Assembly (NCBI RefSeq): GCF_000312485.1 | Contig: NZ_HE997643.1 | Coordinates: 1,230,806 to 1,294,805, forward strand | Reading direction: 5' to 3' | DNA from: Yersinia massiliensis CCUG 53443 | GTDB taxonomy: Bacteria; Pseudomonadota; Gammaproteobacteria; Enterobacterales; Enterobacteriaceae | DNA: 64,000 nucleotides | Shown here: positions 8,537-19,558 of the stretch, one piece after another | Position numbering within the stretch: position 1 is the first letter of the stretch | How the letters are laid out: each line of letters opens with the position of its first letter | The notes under the pieces: model-generated | What the model was told of the DNA's origin: nothing | Database searches by the model: none | Seen by the model: only the letters and a program-made list of their open reading frames with translations | Made by a program: the position numbers and the translations under genes

Positions 8537-10072
8537 ATGACGACTTCAACACCGAAACAGACTGCACAAGACAAGCGCCTGACTGACGGCCCGGACTGGA
8601 CATTTGAATTGTTGCAGGTCTATCTGGATCAGATTGACAAGGTAGCAAAACATTACCGGCTTGAAACTTACCCTCATCAGATTGAGGTTATTACCTCAGA
8701 ACAAATGATGGATGCCTACTCAAGCATTGGCATGCCCATTAACTATACTCATTGGTCATTCGGTAAGAAATTCATCGAAACTGAGCAAAAATATAAACAA
8801 GGTCAGCAAGGCCTAGCCTACGAAATTGTCATTAACTCCAATCCCTGTATCGCTTATTTGATGGAAGAAAACACCATCACAATGCAGGCGTTGGTGATGG
8901 CTCACGCCTGCTATGGCCATAACTCCTTCTTCAAGAATAACTATCTGTTCCGTGCTTGGACAGATGCCAGTTCCATCGTGGATTACCTGCTGTTTGCTCG
9001 CCACTACATCAGTGAATGCGAGGAACGTTATGGTGTGGAAGAAGTTGAGCGACTACTCGACTCTTGCCATGCGCTGATGAATTACGGGGTGGATCGCTAT
9101 AAACGTCCGCAAAAAATCTCGTTAGTTGAAGAGACAGCTCGTCAAAAAAGTCGCGAGGAATACCTGCAAAGTCAGGTTAATTCATTATGGAAAACGCTGC
9201 CACGTAAAGACCGTGGTGAAATACAAGCACAAGCCCAACGTTACCCCAGCGAGCCTCAAGAAAACCTGCTCTACTTTATGGAAAAAAATGCCCCTCTGCT
9301 GGAATCTTGGCAGCGAGAAGTACTGCGGATCGTCCGTAAAGTTAGCCAATATTTTTACCCGCAAAAACAGACTCAGGTCATGAACGAAGGTTGGGCAACC
9401 TTCTGGCACTACACCATTCTCAATCATCTCTATGATGAAGGTCAGGTCACGGAACGGTTTATGATGGAGTTTTTGCATAGCCATACTAACGTTGTCTATC
9501 AACCGCCTTATAACAGCCCTTATTATAATGGCATAAACCCGTACGCACTGGGTTTCGCTATGTTCCAAGACATTAAGCGCATCTGCCAATCACCGACCGA
9601 AGAGGATTACTATTGGTTCCCTGATATTGCGGGCAAAGATTGGTTGGATACGCTTCATTTCGCGATGCGTGACTTTAAGGATGAGAGCTTTATCAGCCAA
9701 TTCCTATCACCAAAAGTTATGCGAGACTTTCGTCTCTTCACTGTGCTGGATGATGATAAGAATAATTATCTGGAGATTTCAGCCATTCATAATGAAGAAG
9801 GCTATCGTGCTATCCGCAATGAATTATCCGCACAATATAACCTGAGCAATCATGAACCCAATATTCAGGTATGGAATGTCGATTTACGCGGGGACCGTTC
9901 TCTCACCCTGCGTTATATCCCTCATGACAGAGCACCGCTGGATAAGAGTCGCCAACAAGTGATGAAACATATTCATCGTCTTTGGGGATTTGATATTCAT
10001 ATGGAACAACTGAATGAAGACGGGAGTATTGAGCTATTGGACAGCGTGCCGCCTAGGGCGAATAAACTTTAG
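8537..10072 (+). CDS. ycgB: SpoVR family protein YcgB
   Basis: A 511-residue cytoplasmic protein of the SpoVR family, very close to E. coli YcgB throughout (YPHQIEVITSEQMMDAYSS, INSNPCIAYLMEENTIT, MNYGVDRYKRPQKISL). The family is named after Bacillus SpoVR, a spore-cortex protein. In Gram-negatives it often sits near yeaG/yeaH stress genes and its chemistry is unknown. The motif MNEGWATFWHYTILNHL resembles a metal-site helix, but function should not be inferred from that alone. The ATG at 8537 is chosen because GAGGAT precedes it at good spacing and the product then begins like YcgB. An upstream ATG at 8456 would add 27 residues lacking homology. Confidence 0.93.
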   Translation: MTTSTPKQTAQDKRLTDGPDWTFELLQVYLDQIDKVAKHYRLETYPHQIEVITSEQMMDAYSSIGMPINYTHWSFGKKFIETEQKYKQGQQGLAYEIVINSNPCIAYLMEENTITMQALVMAHACYGHNSFFKNNYLFRAWTDASSIVDYLLFARHYISECEERYGVEEVERLLDSCHALMNYGVDRYKRPQKISLVEETARQKSREEYLQSQVNSLWKTLPRKDRGEIQAQAQRYPSEPQENLLYFMEKNAPLLESWQREVLRIVRKVSQYFYPQKQTQVMNEGWATFWHYTILNHLYDEGQVTERFMMEFLHSHTNVVYQPPYNSPYYNGINPYALGFAMFQDIKRICQSPTEEDYYWFPDIAGKDWLDTLHFAMRDFKDESFISQFLSPKVMRDFRLFTVLDDDKNNYLEISAIHNEEGYRAIRNELSAQYNLSNHEPNIQVWNVDLRGDRSLTLRYIPHDRAPLDKSRQQVMKHIHRLWGFDIHMEQLNEDGSIELLDSVPPRANKL

Positions 10073-10114
10073 CTATTTAGGACGGGTCAGCTATTTAAAA
10101 CACGTCACCAAAGA

Positions 10115-10140
10115 AAAAGGCCGCTTGCGCGGCCTTTTGT
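10115..10140. terminator. Bidirectional intrinsic terminator between ycgB and ihfA
   Basis: AAAAGGCCGC (10115-10124), loop TTGC, GCGGCCTTTT (10129-10138). A T-run follows on the plus strand and an A-run precedes it, so the hairpin can stop both ycgB (rightward) and the pheST-ihfA operon (leftward). Confidence 0.85.
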
Positions 10141-10152
10141 TTCGAGAAAGAT

Positions 10153-10449
10153 TCACTCTTTTGGAGTGGCACCCTCTACTCGACTTTTTAGCTTTTGCCC
10201 TGGACGGAAAGTCACCACACGGCGCGCCGTAATAGGGATGTCCTCACCCGTCTTCGGATTACGGCCCGGACGTTGGTTCTTGTCTCGCAGATCAAAATTG
10301 CCAAAGCCAGAGAGTTTAACCTGTTCACCATTCTCGAGAGCACGACGTACTTCCTCAAAGAATAGCTCGACCAGATCTTTTGCATCTCGTTTGCTAAGCC
10401 CAAGCTTTTCAAACAGATGTTCTGACATTTCAGCTTTAGTAAGCGCCAT
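10153..10449 (-). CDS. ihfA: Integration host factor alpha subunit
   Basis: A 98-residue HU/IHF-family DNA-bending protein. It opens with [20 protein letters not shown]. The DNA-intercalating beta-arm contains the proline of [14 protein letters not shown], followed by the conserved [15 protein letters not shown]. It pairs with IhfB from another locus and bends DNA at specific sites in transcription, recombination and replication. It is last gene of the leftward pheST-ihfA operon, four bases after pheT, and has a strong terminator behind it. The gene order matches other enterobacteria. Confidence 0.97.
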   Translation of the reverse strand: MALTKAEMSEHLFEKLGLSKRDAKDLVELFFEEVRRALENGEQVKLSGFGNFDLRDKNQRPGRNPKTGEDIPITARRVVTFRPGQKLKSRVEGATPKE

Positions 10450-10453
10450 AGGT

Positions 10454-12841
10454 TCAATCCCTCAAGGATGCTTGGAATCGCTGTTTTAACGCCTCTACAC
10501 ATCTTGCAACGGTAGCGGCGATCTCCTCTTCTTCCAGTGTACGGGCGGTATCCTGCAACACCAGACTAATAGCCAGACTCTTATAACCTTCTGCTACGCC
10601 CTTGCCACGGTACACATCAAACAAGTTTACGCCAACTACCTGATTTGCGCCAACTTTCTTACACTCTGCCAAAATATCTTCTGCGGGAACGTTTTCAGCT
10701 ACCACAACAGCGATATCACGACGGTTTGCAGGGAAGCGAGAAATCTCGCTGGCTTGAGGCACGGCGCGGTCTGCGAGCTTGTTCCATAACAATTCAAACA
10801 CCACAGTTCGACCATTTAGATCCAGCTTACGTTCCAGCTCAGGATGAACTACACCAATGAAACCAATGTGTTCGCCCGATAAATATATTGCCGCACTCTG
10901 CCCCGGATGAAGTGCCGAATGGGATTCTGCACGGAACTGAACATCAGATAATTTGCCAGTAAGTTCCAGAATTGCTTCCAGATCACCCTTCAAATCATAG
11001 AAGTCGATTGGCTGACGCACCAGATCCCAATGTTCTTCGTAACGATGCCCAGCAATGACGCCAGCCAGCATGACATCCTGTCTAACCCCAAGATCGGCTG
11101 TGTTATCAGGTACAAAGCGTAAGCCACTTTCGAATAAGCGTAAACGAGATTGCTGGCGATTCTGGTTATAAACTACCGCAGACAGTAAACCGGTCAACAA
11201 TGACAAACGCATGGCAGACATATCAACAGAGATAGGGCTAGGTAGAATTAATGCTTCTTGTTGCGGGTGCAGTAATGCTTGCACTTTTGGGTCAACAAAA
11301 CTGTAAGTAATTGCTTCCTGATAGCCACGATCCACTAATGTTGTTTTGACTCGCTTCAGTGATAAATCCGCCTCACGGTGTTTTGTCATCACCAAATCTG
11401 CTTTGATAGGCACATCTGGAATATTGTTATAACCATAAATACGGGCAACTTCTTCGACTAAGTCTTCTTCGATTTCCATATCGAAACGCCAACTTGGTGC
11501 GACAGCTTGCCAGTCAGTACCTAGCTCAGTTACCTGACAGCCTAGGCGGCGAAGGATGTCACTCACCTGCTCAGAAGGCACATGGTGACCAATTAAGCGA
11601 TCCAGTTTTTCACGGCGTAGCGTGATAGTGGCCCGCTTTGGCAAGTCTTGCGCTGCTGTGACGTCGATAACTGGGCCGGCTTCACCACCACAGATATCAA
11701 TTAACAAGTGAGTCGCACGTTCTATCGCCTTATGCTGCAATGCTGGATCAACGCCACGCTCATAACGATGAGAGGCATCAGTATGCAGACCATGGCGACG
11801 CGCTCGTCCTGTAATTGACAGTGGATTGAAGAATGCCGATTCCAACAGGACATTACGGGTTTCTTCATTAACACCAGAATGCTCACCACCAAAAATCCCG
11901 GCCATTGCCAGCGGTTTTTGCTGGTCGGCAATAACCAATGTGTCAGCATTCAGTTTAGCTTTTGTTCCATCCAAAAGGGTCAATTCTTCGCCTTCGGCTG
12001 CCAGACGGACAATAATGCCACCTTCGATGCGGTCCAGATCAAACGCATGCATCGGCTGACCTAACTCAAGTAAGACAAAGTTAGTGACGTCTACAACAGG
12101 ATCAATCGAACGAATACCGCAGCGGCGCAATTTCTCACGCATCCACAAAGGCGTGGCGGCTTTAACGTTAATGCCCTTCACTACGCGGCCCAAATAACGT
12201 GGGCAAGCTTGTGGCGCATCTACGCGGATAGGGAAAGTGTCATTAATAGAGGCGACAACTGGGCTCATATCCGGCTCAGTTAATGCCAGTTGGTTAACAA
12301 CAGCGACATCACGTGCAACACCGATAATGCCTAAGCAATCCGCGCGGTTTGGTGTCACGCTGATTTCAATGGTTTTATCATCTAACTTCAGGTACTCACG
12401 TACATCAACACCGATTGGTGCATCTGCTGGTAGCTCGATAATACCATCGTGATCTTCTGAAATGGCTAACTCAGAGAAAGAGCACAACATGCCTTCTGAT
12501 GGCTCACCACGTAACTTGGCAGCCTTAATCTTAAAGTCTCCAGGTAAAACAGCGCCCACTGTCGCAACCGCAACTTTCAGACCTTGGCGACAGTTTGGTG
12601 CGCCACAAACGATGTCCAACAGACGATCGCCACCCACATCAATCTTGGTGACTCGCAGTTTATCTGCATTTGGATGCTGACCACATTCAACGACGTGGCC
12701 GACAACAACACCATTAAATTCACCCGCAACAGGCTCAACACCATCAACTTCTAAACCTGCCATCGTAATTTGATGGGTTAATTCGTCACTGCTAATGGCT
12801 GGGTTCACCCATTCGCGTAACCAAAGTTCACTGAATTTCAT
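10454..12841 (-). CDS. pheT: Phenylalanine-tRNA ligase beta subunit
   Basis: A 795-residue protein, the usual length. The N-terminal EMAP/OB-like tRNA-binding domain covers about residues 40-150 ([34 protein letters not shown]). The B3/B4 editing domain lies around 210-370 and the B5 DNA-binding fold around 400-475. A catalytic-like core follows, then a C-terminal FDX-ACB anticodon-binding domain from about 700 ([16 protein letters not shown]). With PheS it forms the alpha2-beta2 enzyme that charges tRNA-Phe; the beta subunit edits Tyr-tRNA-Phe. It begins 14 bp after pheS and ends four bases before ihfA. Expression is set by the pheM attenuator. Confidence 0.97.
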   Translation of the reverse strand: MKFSELWLREWVNPAISSDELTHQITMAGLEVDGVEPVAGEFNGVVVGHVVECGQHPNADKLRVTKIDVGGDRLLDIVCGAPNCRQGLKVAVATVGAVLPGDFKIKAAKLRGEPSEGMLCSFSELAISEDHDGIIELPADAPIGVDVREYLKLDDKTIEISVTPNRADCLGIIGVARDVAVVNQLALTEPDMSPVVASINDTFPIRVDAPQACPRYLGRVVKGINVKAATPLWMREKLRRCGIRSIDPVVDVTNFVLLELGQPMHAFDLDRIEGGIIVRLAAEGEELTLLDGTKAKLNADTLVIADQQKPLAMAGIFGGEHSGVNEETRNVLLESAFFNPLSITGRARRHGLHTDASHRYERGVDPALQHKAIERATHLLIDICGGEAGPVIDVTAAQDLPKRATITLRREKLDRLIGHHVPSEQVSDILRRLGCQVTELGTDWQAVAPSWRFDMEIEEDLVEEVARIYGYNNIPDVPIKADLVMTKHREADLSLKRVKTTLVDRGYQEAITYSFVDPKVQALLHPQQEALILPSPISVDMSAMRLSLLTGLLSAVVYNQNRQQSRLRLFESGLRFVPDNTADLGVRQDVMLAGVIAGHRYEEHWDLVRQPIDFYDLKGDLEAILELTGKLSDVQFRAESHSALHPGQSAAIYLSGEHIGFIGVVHPELERKLDLNGRTVVFELLWNKLADRAVPQASEISRFPANRRDIAVVVAENVPAEDILAECKKVGANQVVGVNLFDVYRGKGVAEGYKSLAISLVLQDTARTLEEEEIAATVARCVEALKQRFQASLRD

Positions 12842-12855
12842 GAGATATTCCCGCC

Positions 12856-13920
<1,065 letters not shown>

Positions 13921-14040
13921 TCAATTACTTCAGGTATATCATGAGTTAAAAACCGATGAGTAAAATATTTTTCACACAAAATCAGCAAGATATCTATTAT
14001 TTATATTGCTTCTATCATCACCTGAAGTGGCTTAGATCAC

Positions 14041-14072
14041 AAACAAAAAAGCCTCCACTATGGGAGGCTTTG
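14041..14072 (-). terminator. pheST attenuator terminator
   Basis: On the minus strand AAGCCTCC, a six-base loop and GGAGGCTT (plus coordinates 14049-14056 with 14063-14070) are followed by TTTTTGTTT. It comes directly after the PheM leader peptide and about 200 bp before pheS. This is the expected terminator of phenylalanine attenuation: it should form when Phe-tRNA is plentiful. Confidence 0.85.
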
Positions 14073-14115
14073 GCGTTATTTTTCGTTTCTATTCTTACGC
14101 ACCAGCCTCCTGAAA

Positions 14116-14160
14116 TCAGGCGCTAAAGTAAAAAAAGAAACGAAAAGTAACTACATGCAT
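14116..14160 (-). CDS. pheM: PheM leader peptide
   Basis: A 14-residue ORF, MHVVTFRFFFYFSA, with five phenylalanines in its last ten residues. The second half (FRFFFYFS) equals that of the E. coli PheM peptide. A second ATG sits immediately in front, so the product may be one residue longer. When charged tRNA-Phe is scarce, ribosomes stall on the Phe codons and the downstream terminator cannot form, which raises pheST expression. It lies between rplT and pheS as in E. coli. Confidence 0.85.
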   Translation of the reverse strand: MHVVTFRFFFYFSA

Positions 14161-14233
14161 CATAACGATGGCCTTAATTGCCAAGAAACTCAAAGATTAA
14201 AAGAGGGAGACAAGCTCCCTCTTCCATTCTGAC

Positions 14234-14599
<366 letters not shown>

Positions 14600-14627
14600 C
14601 TATCGTCTTAATTCAAACCAAAATTAC

Positions 14628-14825
14628 TTATGCGTACGGCAGACATGCCACGACCAGACCCAGATCATTCTTAGATACAAGGCCTTTTGGACGTAAATGA
14701 CGTTTACGCTTAGTAGCTTTTTTGGTCAAAATATGACGCAGGTTAGCATGCTTACGCTTAAAACCACCATTGGCGGTCTTTTTGAAGCGCTTAGCGGCGC
14801 CGCGTACTGTCTTAATTTTTGGCAT
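14628..14825 (-). CDS. rpmI: 50S ribosomal protein L35
   Basis: A 65-residue basic protein with the canonical [18 protein letters not shown] start and the [16 protein letters not shown] core of L35. It is a component of the large ribosomal subunit. It is translated in a unit with rplT downstream; in E. coli L20 represses this unit by binding upstream of rpmI. About 95 bp separate it from infC, enough room for that operator, although the pseudoknot was not modelled. Confidence 0.98.
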
Positions 14826-14920
14826 TGAATATATCCACTTCGCATTGTTAATTACAACGAGCTAGCTAGGCGAACAGACTCCGACTACGCAAGCGCAGAG
14901 AAGCCTGTTACTTGAATGCC

Positions 14921-15472
14921 TTACTGTCTCTTCTTAGGTGCGAGCACCATGATCATTTGACGGCCTTCGATACGAGTCGGGAAGGACTCCACAACGGCCA
15001 AATCAATGTCTTCACACAGGTCTTTACGGACGCGGTTAAGCACTTCCATGCCGATCTGCTGGTGCGCCATTTCACGCCCACGGAAACGTAGGGTGATTTT
15101 GGCTTTATCGCCATCTTCCAGAAAGCGAATCAGGTTGCGTAGTTTGACCTGATAGTCGCCATCATCGGTACCAGGACGGAATTTGATTTCCTTGACCTGA
15201 ATGACTTTTTGCTTCTTCTTCTGTTCTTTTGTCGACTTGCTCTTCTCATAGAGGAATTTGCCGTAATCCATAATACGGCAAACCGGCGGCTCGGCATTCG
15301 GACTGATTTCTACTAAATCAACACCAGCTTCCTCAGCTTTTTCAAGAGCTTCATTCAGACTGACAATACCAATCTGTTCACCATCGACGCCTGTTAAGCG
15401 AACTTCTGTGGCGCGAATCTCTTTGTTGATGCGATTAGGACGCGCCGGTTGAACTCGTTTTCCGCCTTTAAT
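14921..15472 (-). CDS. infC: Translation initiation factor IF-3 (AUU start)
   Basis: The full product is 183 residues and begins at an ATT codon (15470-15472): (I/M)[18 protein letters not shown], the conserved IF-3 N-terminus. An internal ATG at 15271 would remove the whole N-terminal domain. AGGAG stands upstream at proper spacing, inside the last codons of thrS, and only three bases separate the thrS stop from the ATT. The N-domain ([20 protein letters not shown]), linker and C-domain ([12 protein letters not shown]) are complete. The AUU start lets IF-3 limit its own synthesis, since the factor rejects non-standard start codons. Confidence 0.95.
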   Translation of the reverse strand: MKGGKRVQPARPNRINKEIRATEVRLTGVDGEQIGIVSLNEALEKAEEAGVDLVEISPNAEPPVCRIMDYGKFLYEKSKSTKEQKKKQKVIQVKEIKFRPGTDDGDYQVKLRNLIRFLEDGDKAKITLRFRGREMAHQQIGMEVLNRVRKDLCEDIDLAVVESFPTRIEGRQMIMVLAPKKRQ

Positions 15473-15475
15473 ACT

Positions 15476-17404
15476 TTATTCCTCCAGTTGATGAAGACTA
15501 CGGCTGCGAATTTCTGTTAGCAGCTGGTCTACGACCACGTTGACATCTAAGCTTCCCAAGTCTTTACCGCGGCGGGTACGAACGGCAATCTTGCCTGACT
15601 CGACCTCTTTATCACCACAGACCAACATATAAGGAACTCGACGCAACGTATGTTCTCGAATTTTAAAGCCAATCTTCTCATTTCTCAAGTCCGCTTTTGC
15701 CCTAATCCCTGCATCTTGCAGTTTTTTGGTCACTTGTTGGACATAATCAGACTGGCTATCGGTGATATTCATCACCACGACTTGTACCGGAGCTAACCAC
15801 GTTGGGAAGAAGCCCGCGTACTCTTCGGTTAAGATACCGATGAAACGCTCTATCGACCCCAAAATGGCCCGGTGAATCATTACCGGCACCTGACGATCGT
15901 TGTTTTCGCCGATGTAAGACGCACTTAAGCGGCCCGGTAATGAGAAATCGAGCTGTACGGTACCACACTGCCACGCACGATCCAAACAATCATGCAAGGT
16001 AAATTCAATTTTAGGCCCGTAGAACGCCCCTTCACCCGGCTGATAATCGAATGGAATGCCGTTTTCAGTCAGTGCAGCGGCCAAATCGGTTTCGGCTCGG
16101 GTCCATTGCTCATCACTGCCGATACGTTTTTCAGGGCGAGTAGACAGCTTAACCACAATTTTCTCGAAGCCAAAGGTGCTGTACATGTCGTACACCATCT
16201 TAATGCAACTGTTCACTTCATCGCGAACTTGCTCTTCGGTACAGAAAATGTGCGCATCATCCTGAGTAAAGCCACGAACACGCATGAGGCCGTGAAGAGC
16301 GCCCGATGGCTCATTACGGTGGCAGCTACCGAACTCGGCCATACGCAATGGCAAGTCACGGTATGATTTTAACCCTTGGTTGAAAATCTGAACGTGACCA
16401 GGACAGTTCATTGGCTTGATGCAGTACTCACGGTTTTCTGAGGATGTGGTAAACATATGTTCGCCATAGTTTTCCCAATGCCCCGTTTTTTCCCACAGTA
16501 CGCGGTCCATCATAAACGGCCCTTTCACTTCCTGATACTGGTACTCTTTCAGCTTCGTGCGCACAAAGGTTTCCAGTTCACGGAAGATAGTCCAGCCGTC
16601 GTTATGCCAGAACACCATGCCCGGTGCTTCTTCTTGCATGTGGTAAAGGTCCAGTTGCTTACCAATCTTACGATGGTCGCGTTTGGCCGCTTCTTCCAGA
16701 CGTTGCAGATAAGCATTCAGTTGCTTCTTATCACCCCAAGCCGTGCCATAGATACGTTGCAACATTTTATTATTGCTATCGCCACGCCAGTAAGCACCGG
16801 AAGTTTTCTGCAATTTAAAATGATGGCAGAAACGCATGTTCGGTACGTGTGGGCCACGACACATATCAACGTATTCTTCATGGTGATATAAACCAGGGCG
16901 ATCATCGCGGCTGATATTCTCATCGAGAATAGCCACTTTATAATCTTCACCACGAGCAGCAAAAGTGTCACGGGCTTCTTGCCAACTGACCTTTTTCTTA
17001 ATGACGTCGTAATCTTTATCGGCAAGTTCATGCATCCGCTTTTCTAGCAGATCCAAGTCTTCCTGCGTCAAGGTACGGTCAATATCGACATCGTAATAGA
17101 AACCGTTGTCGATAACTGGGCCGATTGCCATTTTGGTATCTGGCCAAAGTTGCTTGATGGCGTGCCCTAACAAATGGGCACAAGAGTGGCGGAGTATTTC
17201 CAGCCCTTCAGCATCTTTGGTGGTGATAATGGCCAGTTGAGCATCAGATTCGATCAGGTCGCTGGCATCCACCAGCTCGCCATTGACACGGCCAGCGATA
17301 CAGGCTTTTGCTAGACCTGGGCCGATATCTAAAGCAACATCGAGCGCAGAAACAGCATGATCGTAATGACGCTGACTGCCGTCAGGAAGGGTAATAACAG
17401 GCAT
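15476..17404 (-). CDS. thrS: Threonine-tRNA ligase
   Basis: A 642-residue class II synthetase of normal length. Domains in order: TGS (1-62); editing domain (about 65-225, with the [16 protein letters not shown] zinc-type His motif, and CRGPHVPN near its end); catalytic core (about 243-530, with [30 protein letters not shown] and the zinc ligands Cys and His); and the C-terminal anticodon-binding domain ([12 protein letters not shown] onward). It charges tRNA-Thr and hydrolyses Ser-tRNA-Thr. It is first gene of the leftward translation operon. In E. coli ThrRS represses its own mRNA by binding tRNA-like structures in the leader. Confidence 0.98.
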   Translation of the reverse strand: MPVITLPDGSQRHYDHAVSALDVALDIGPGLAKACIAGRVNGELVDASDLIESDAQLAIITTKDAEGLEILRHSCAHLLGHAIKQLWPDTKMAIGPVIDNGFYYDVDIDRTLTQEDLDLLEKRMHELADKDYDVIKKKVSWQEARDTFAARGEDYKVAILDENISRDDRPGLYHHEEYVDMCRGPHVPNMRFCHHFKLQKTSGAYWRGDSNNKMLQRIYGTAWGDKKQLNAYLQRLEEAAKRDHRKIGKQLDLYHMQEEAPGMVFWHNDGWTIFRELETFVRTKLKEYQYQEVKGPFMMDRVLWEKTGHWENYGEHMFTTSSENREYCIKPMNCPGHVQIFNQGLKSYRDLPLRMAEFGSCHRNEPSGALHGLMRVRGFTQDDAHIFCTEEQVRDEVNSCIKMVYDMYSTFGFEKIVVKLSTRPEKRIGSDEQWTRAETDLAAALTENGIPFDYQPGEGAFYGPKIEFTLHDCLDRAWQCGTVQLDFSLPGRLSASYIGENNDRQVPVMIHRAILGSIERFIGILTEEYAGFFPTWLAPVQVVVMNITDSQSDYVQQVTKKLQDAGIRAKADLRNEKIGFKIREHTLRRVPYMLVCGDKEVESGKIAVRTRRGKDLGSLDVNVVVDQLLTEIRSRSLHQLEE

Positions 17405-17460
17405 TCTAATTCCTTATCTACAGTGGTGACCCACACGACAGATCACATGCAAAATTCAAT
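17405..17460 (-). promoter_or_regulatory. Probable thrS translational operator in the leader
   Basis: The minus-strand leader directly before the thrS ATG contains TCGTGTGGGTCACCAC, able to form a GTGG/CCAC hairpin. AAGGAATT follows as ribosome-binding site. It resembles, from memory, the E. coli thrS operator whose loop mimics the tRNA-Thr anticodon (CGU). The rest of 17461-17738 is AT-rich with no gene seen; it should hold the thrS promoter and further operator domains. Confidence 0.5.
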
Positions 17461-17738
17461 ACTATTTAAAATCAATATGTTATAAACGCTATCCGGCTTT
17501 ACTTTGCCTGATATGTACACTCATATAGACAATTTGCTTTGTGCATAGGGTGTGACGCTATAACGGACTCGCCATACTACCATTCCCATTATTGATTTAT
17601 CCACCCAGAATGGTGTCTTTATTGAGCATCACTCCCACATAAGAAAACCATGTAGCGACACCGCAAATAGAAATTGCAGCGCTAGAAGATGTAACGAGCT
17701 AACGCTGTATTAGAAGGGTTATGCTTTATATATTACGA

Positions 17739-18770
17739 TCATATGGGTCCCGATGTTATCGCACCAGTTAGATTAGCCCCTGGCATTTTAACGCCATTCA
17801 TACCTGTTTTTATTATTGTGGCATTGGCAAATGTTGAACAAGTTAGATTAGCTTTAGCTAGTTCAGCATCGGTCAGGTTAGCGCTAGTGAAATTTGCACA
17901 AGTGAGGTCAGCACTACTGAGATCTGCATTTATGAGATTTGCGCTAGTCAGATTAGCACAACTCAAGTCAGCCCCTATAAGGTCGGCGTCTTTAAGATTA
18001 GCATTGCCTAACTCAGCAGAAGTTAGGTTTGCTTTCGACAGATCAGCATCAACTAAGTTGGCACGAAATAATGTCGCTTGGGACAAGTTAGCTCCTCGCA
18101 GATTTGCACCTGCCAAGTCTGCTCGAAATAATGTTGCTTGGAACAAATCAGCACCTTTCAGATCTGAATCTGCTAAATCCGCACCGTTTAGGTTAGCTTG
18201 AGATAAATTAGTCTGATTCAAGTTAGCACTAGCTAATTTGGCACCACTCAGGTCAGCACCGACTAAATTTGCTCGGGACAAGTCTAATTTGTCGAGTTTT
18301 TTATTCGAAAGGTCAGCTCCAGCCAAGTTCATTTTTCCATCCTCTGTCAATATCACAGGGTTTTGGGGCAGTTGTAATTCATCTCTTAGCTTTAATGTTC
18401 GGCAAACATCTTTGTAGGTCTGGAGATTAATTTCAGAGCTCTCGGTGTAATTACCTTTTCTGACTTCCACTTTGACATTATCTGAATCTCTTTCTGGCAT
18501 GATGAATGACACTTCGCATCCATTAATATCGTTAATTGTGATGTTTGCTAGCTTTTCTATATCTGCAATTTTTAAAGCCTCAACCATCTTTTCCATCACT
18601 TCCCTATAAAGACTTTCATTACCCCGCCGTACACCGCCGAAAGTGAGAATATTAATGATGTGTTCTAGGATACCTTTTGGTGAGGCTGCTTCTTTTATGG
18701 CATCAAATGAACCTATGCCTGCTGCGTAACCTATATTTAAAGTACTGCTACTTGAAACATTATTTGTCAT
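17739..18770 (-). CDS. Pentapeptide-repeat protein with PipB/PipB2-like N-terminal domain
   Basis: A 343-residue protein. Residues 1-150 form a non-repeat domain and about 152-336 are tandem A(D/N)LXX pentapeptides that should fold as a right-handed quadrilateral beta-helix. The N-terminal part matches, as I remember it, Salmonella PipB2, a type III effector: SPKGILEHIINILTFGGVRR against SPKTILEYIINFFTCGGIRR, and further similarity runs to NPVILTEDGKMNLAGA. No signal peptide or membrane helix is seen, and the start is serine/asparagine-rich (MTNNVSSSSTLNIGY), as effector N-termini often are. The neighbours are unrelated (thrS leader and an empty 460 bp). Effector status is inference; a cytosolic role is possible. 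Confidence 0.8.
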   Translation of the reverse strand: MTNNVSSSSTLNIGYAAGIGSFDAIKEAASPKGILEHIINILTFGGVRRGNESLYREVMEKMVEALKIADIEKLANITINDINGCEVSFIMPERDSDNVKVEVRKGNYTESSEINLQTYKDVCRTLKLRDELQLPQNPVILTEDGKMNLAGADLSNKKLDKLDLSRANLVGADLSGAKLASANLNQTNLSQANLNGADLADSDLKGADLFQATLFRADLAGANLRGANLSQATLFRANLVDADLSKANLTSAELGNANLKDADLIGADLSCANLTSANLINADLSSADLTCANFTSANLTDAELAKANLTCSTFANATIIKTGMNGVKMPGANLTGAITSGPI

Positions 18771-19228
18771 GATTATCAGCCTTATGCTGGAGTGTAATCC
18801 CCCAGCTTATACAACTGTTATTTTATTTTTATCGTGTTAAAACCTTATTTTAAGGGTGACGATAAGACATAATTTAAGCGTTATGAGTGAATGAAAGTAA
18901 TAATCGCTCACGCTTAAGTCACTCTATTCATTTGTTAAAGACGAATTCAACGCCCTCCTGCTAGTACCTGACAGTCCAAAACTTCAAATTTTGCTATGCA
19001 GCATTTATGAAACTCCTGGCTCTAAACCAACACAAAAAGGACTTCGTTCGTCGAGTTGCTGTTCCACTGATGAGCCATTTATTCATCATGTGATGCAGTG
19101 GCAATGTTGCGAGGAAAAAATTGATTAATACTCAAGTCAAACAGTGATAATGATCGCCGACAAAGTTATCATGCTTAAACTGCTCTACGATCACCACAAG
19201 AGCCACACCGTAAACTGAGGGTCAACTA
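18771..19228. other. 458-bp gap with no supportable gene
   Basis: This AT-rich stretch between the pentapeptide gene and the KTSC gene shows no ORF with a ribosome-binding site and recognisable protein, no tRNA and no strong terminator. It presumably carries the promoter of the pentapeptide gene (AAGGCTG ribosome site at its left end, minus strand) and that of the KTSC gene. Decayed accessory DNA is possible. Confidence 0.5.
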
Positions 19229-19441
19229 TTGCAGCGACAACCTGTTACATCTTCCAGAATTTTGTCGATTGGGTATGATCCTGAAAATCGCATGCTGGAA
19301 ATACAGTTCCGTGAACAAGGGACTTACCAGTATTTGGGTGTCCCCGAGCGCGTTTATCAGAATTTCATATCTGTGGTATCGAAAGGTCGTTTTTTTGATG
19401 GCGTCATAAAAGGCAAATTTTTATGCCGGAAGATTGGCTAG
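19229..19441 (+). CDS. KTSC-domain small protein (TTG start)
   Basis: A 70-residue protein matching the KTSC domain pattern: SSRILSIGYDPENRMLEIQF, a tyrosine pair in GTYQYLGVP, RVYQNFISVVSKGRFF and a C-terminal IKGKFLCRKI. The domain is named for conserved Lys, Thr, Ser and Cys residues and has no established biochemical role; some members are fused to nucleic-acid enzymes. The start is TTG at 19229 with GAGGG eight bases upstream. It is a lone gene between two intergenic gaps. Confidence 0.7.
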   Translation: MQRQPVTSSRILSIGYDPENRMLEIQFREQGTYQYLGVPERVYQNFISVVSKGRFFDGVIKGKFLCRKIG

Positions 19442-19558
19442 ATAAAAAATAATCCATTAAAACAAGTCACAACATCTTCCTGAAACGGTCACTTCGATGA
19501 TAAGTATGGGCAAAGAAGCCAGCCGTTTCAGAAACCTGTCTATACTCCCTTCTCGCTA

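Noticed and set aside
14921-15271. infC as a 116-residue protein from the internal ATG
   Set aside because: It would lack the entire IF-3 N-terminal domain, which is encoded in frame upstream from an AUU start.
17743-18201. A 152-residue plus-strand frame opposite the pentapeptide gene
   Set aside because: Its repeats mirror the pentapeptide codons; it is a shadow of the real gene.
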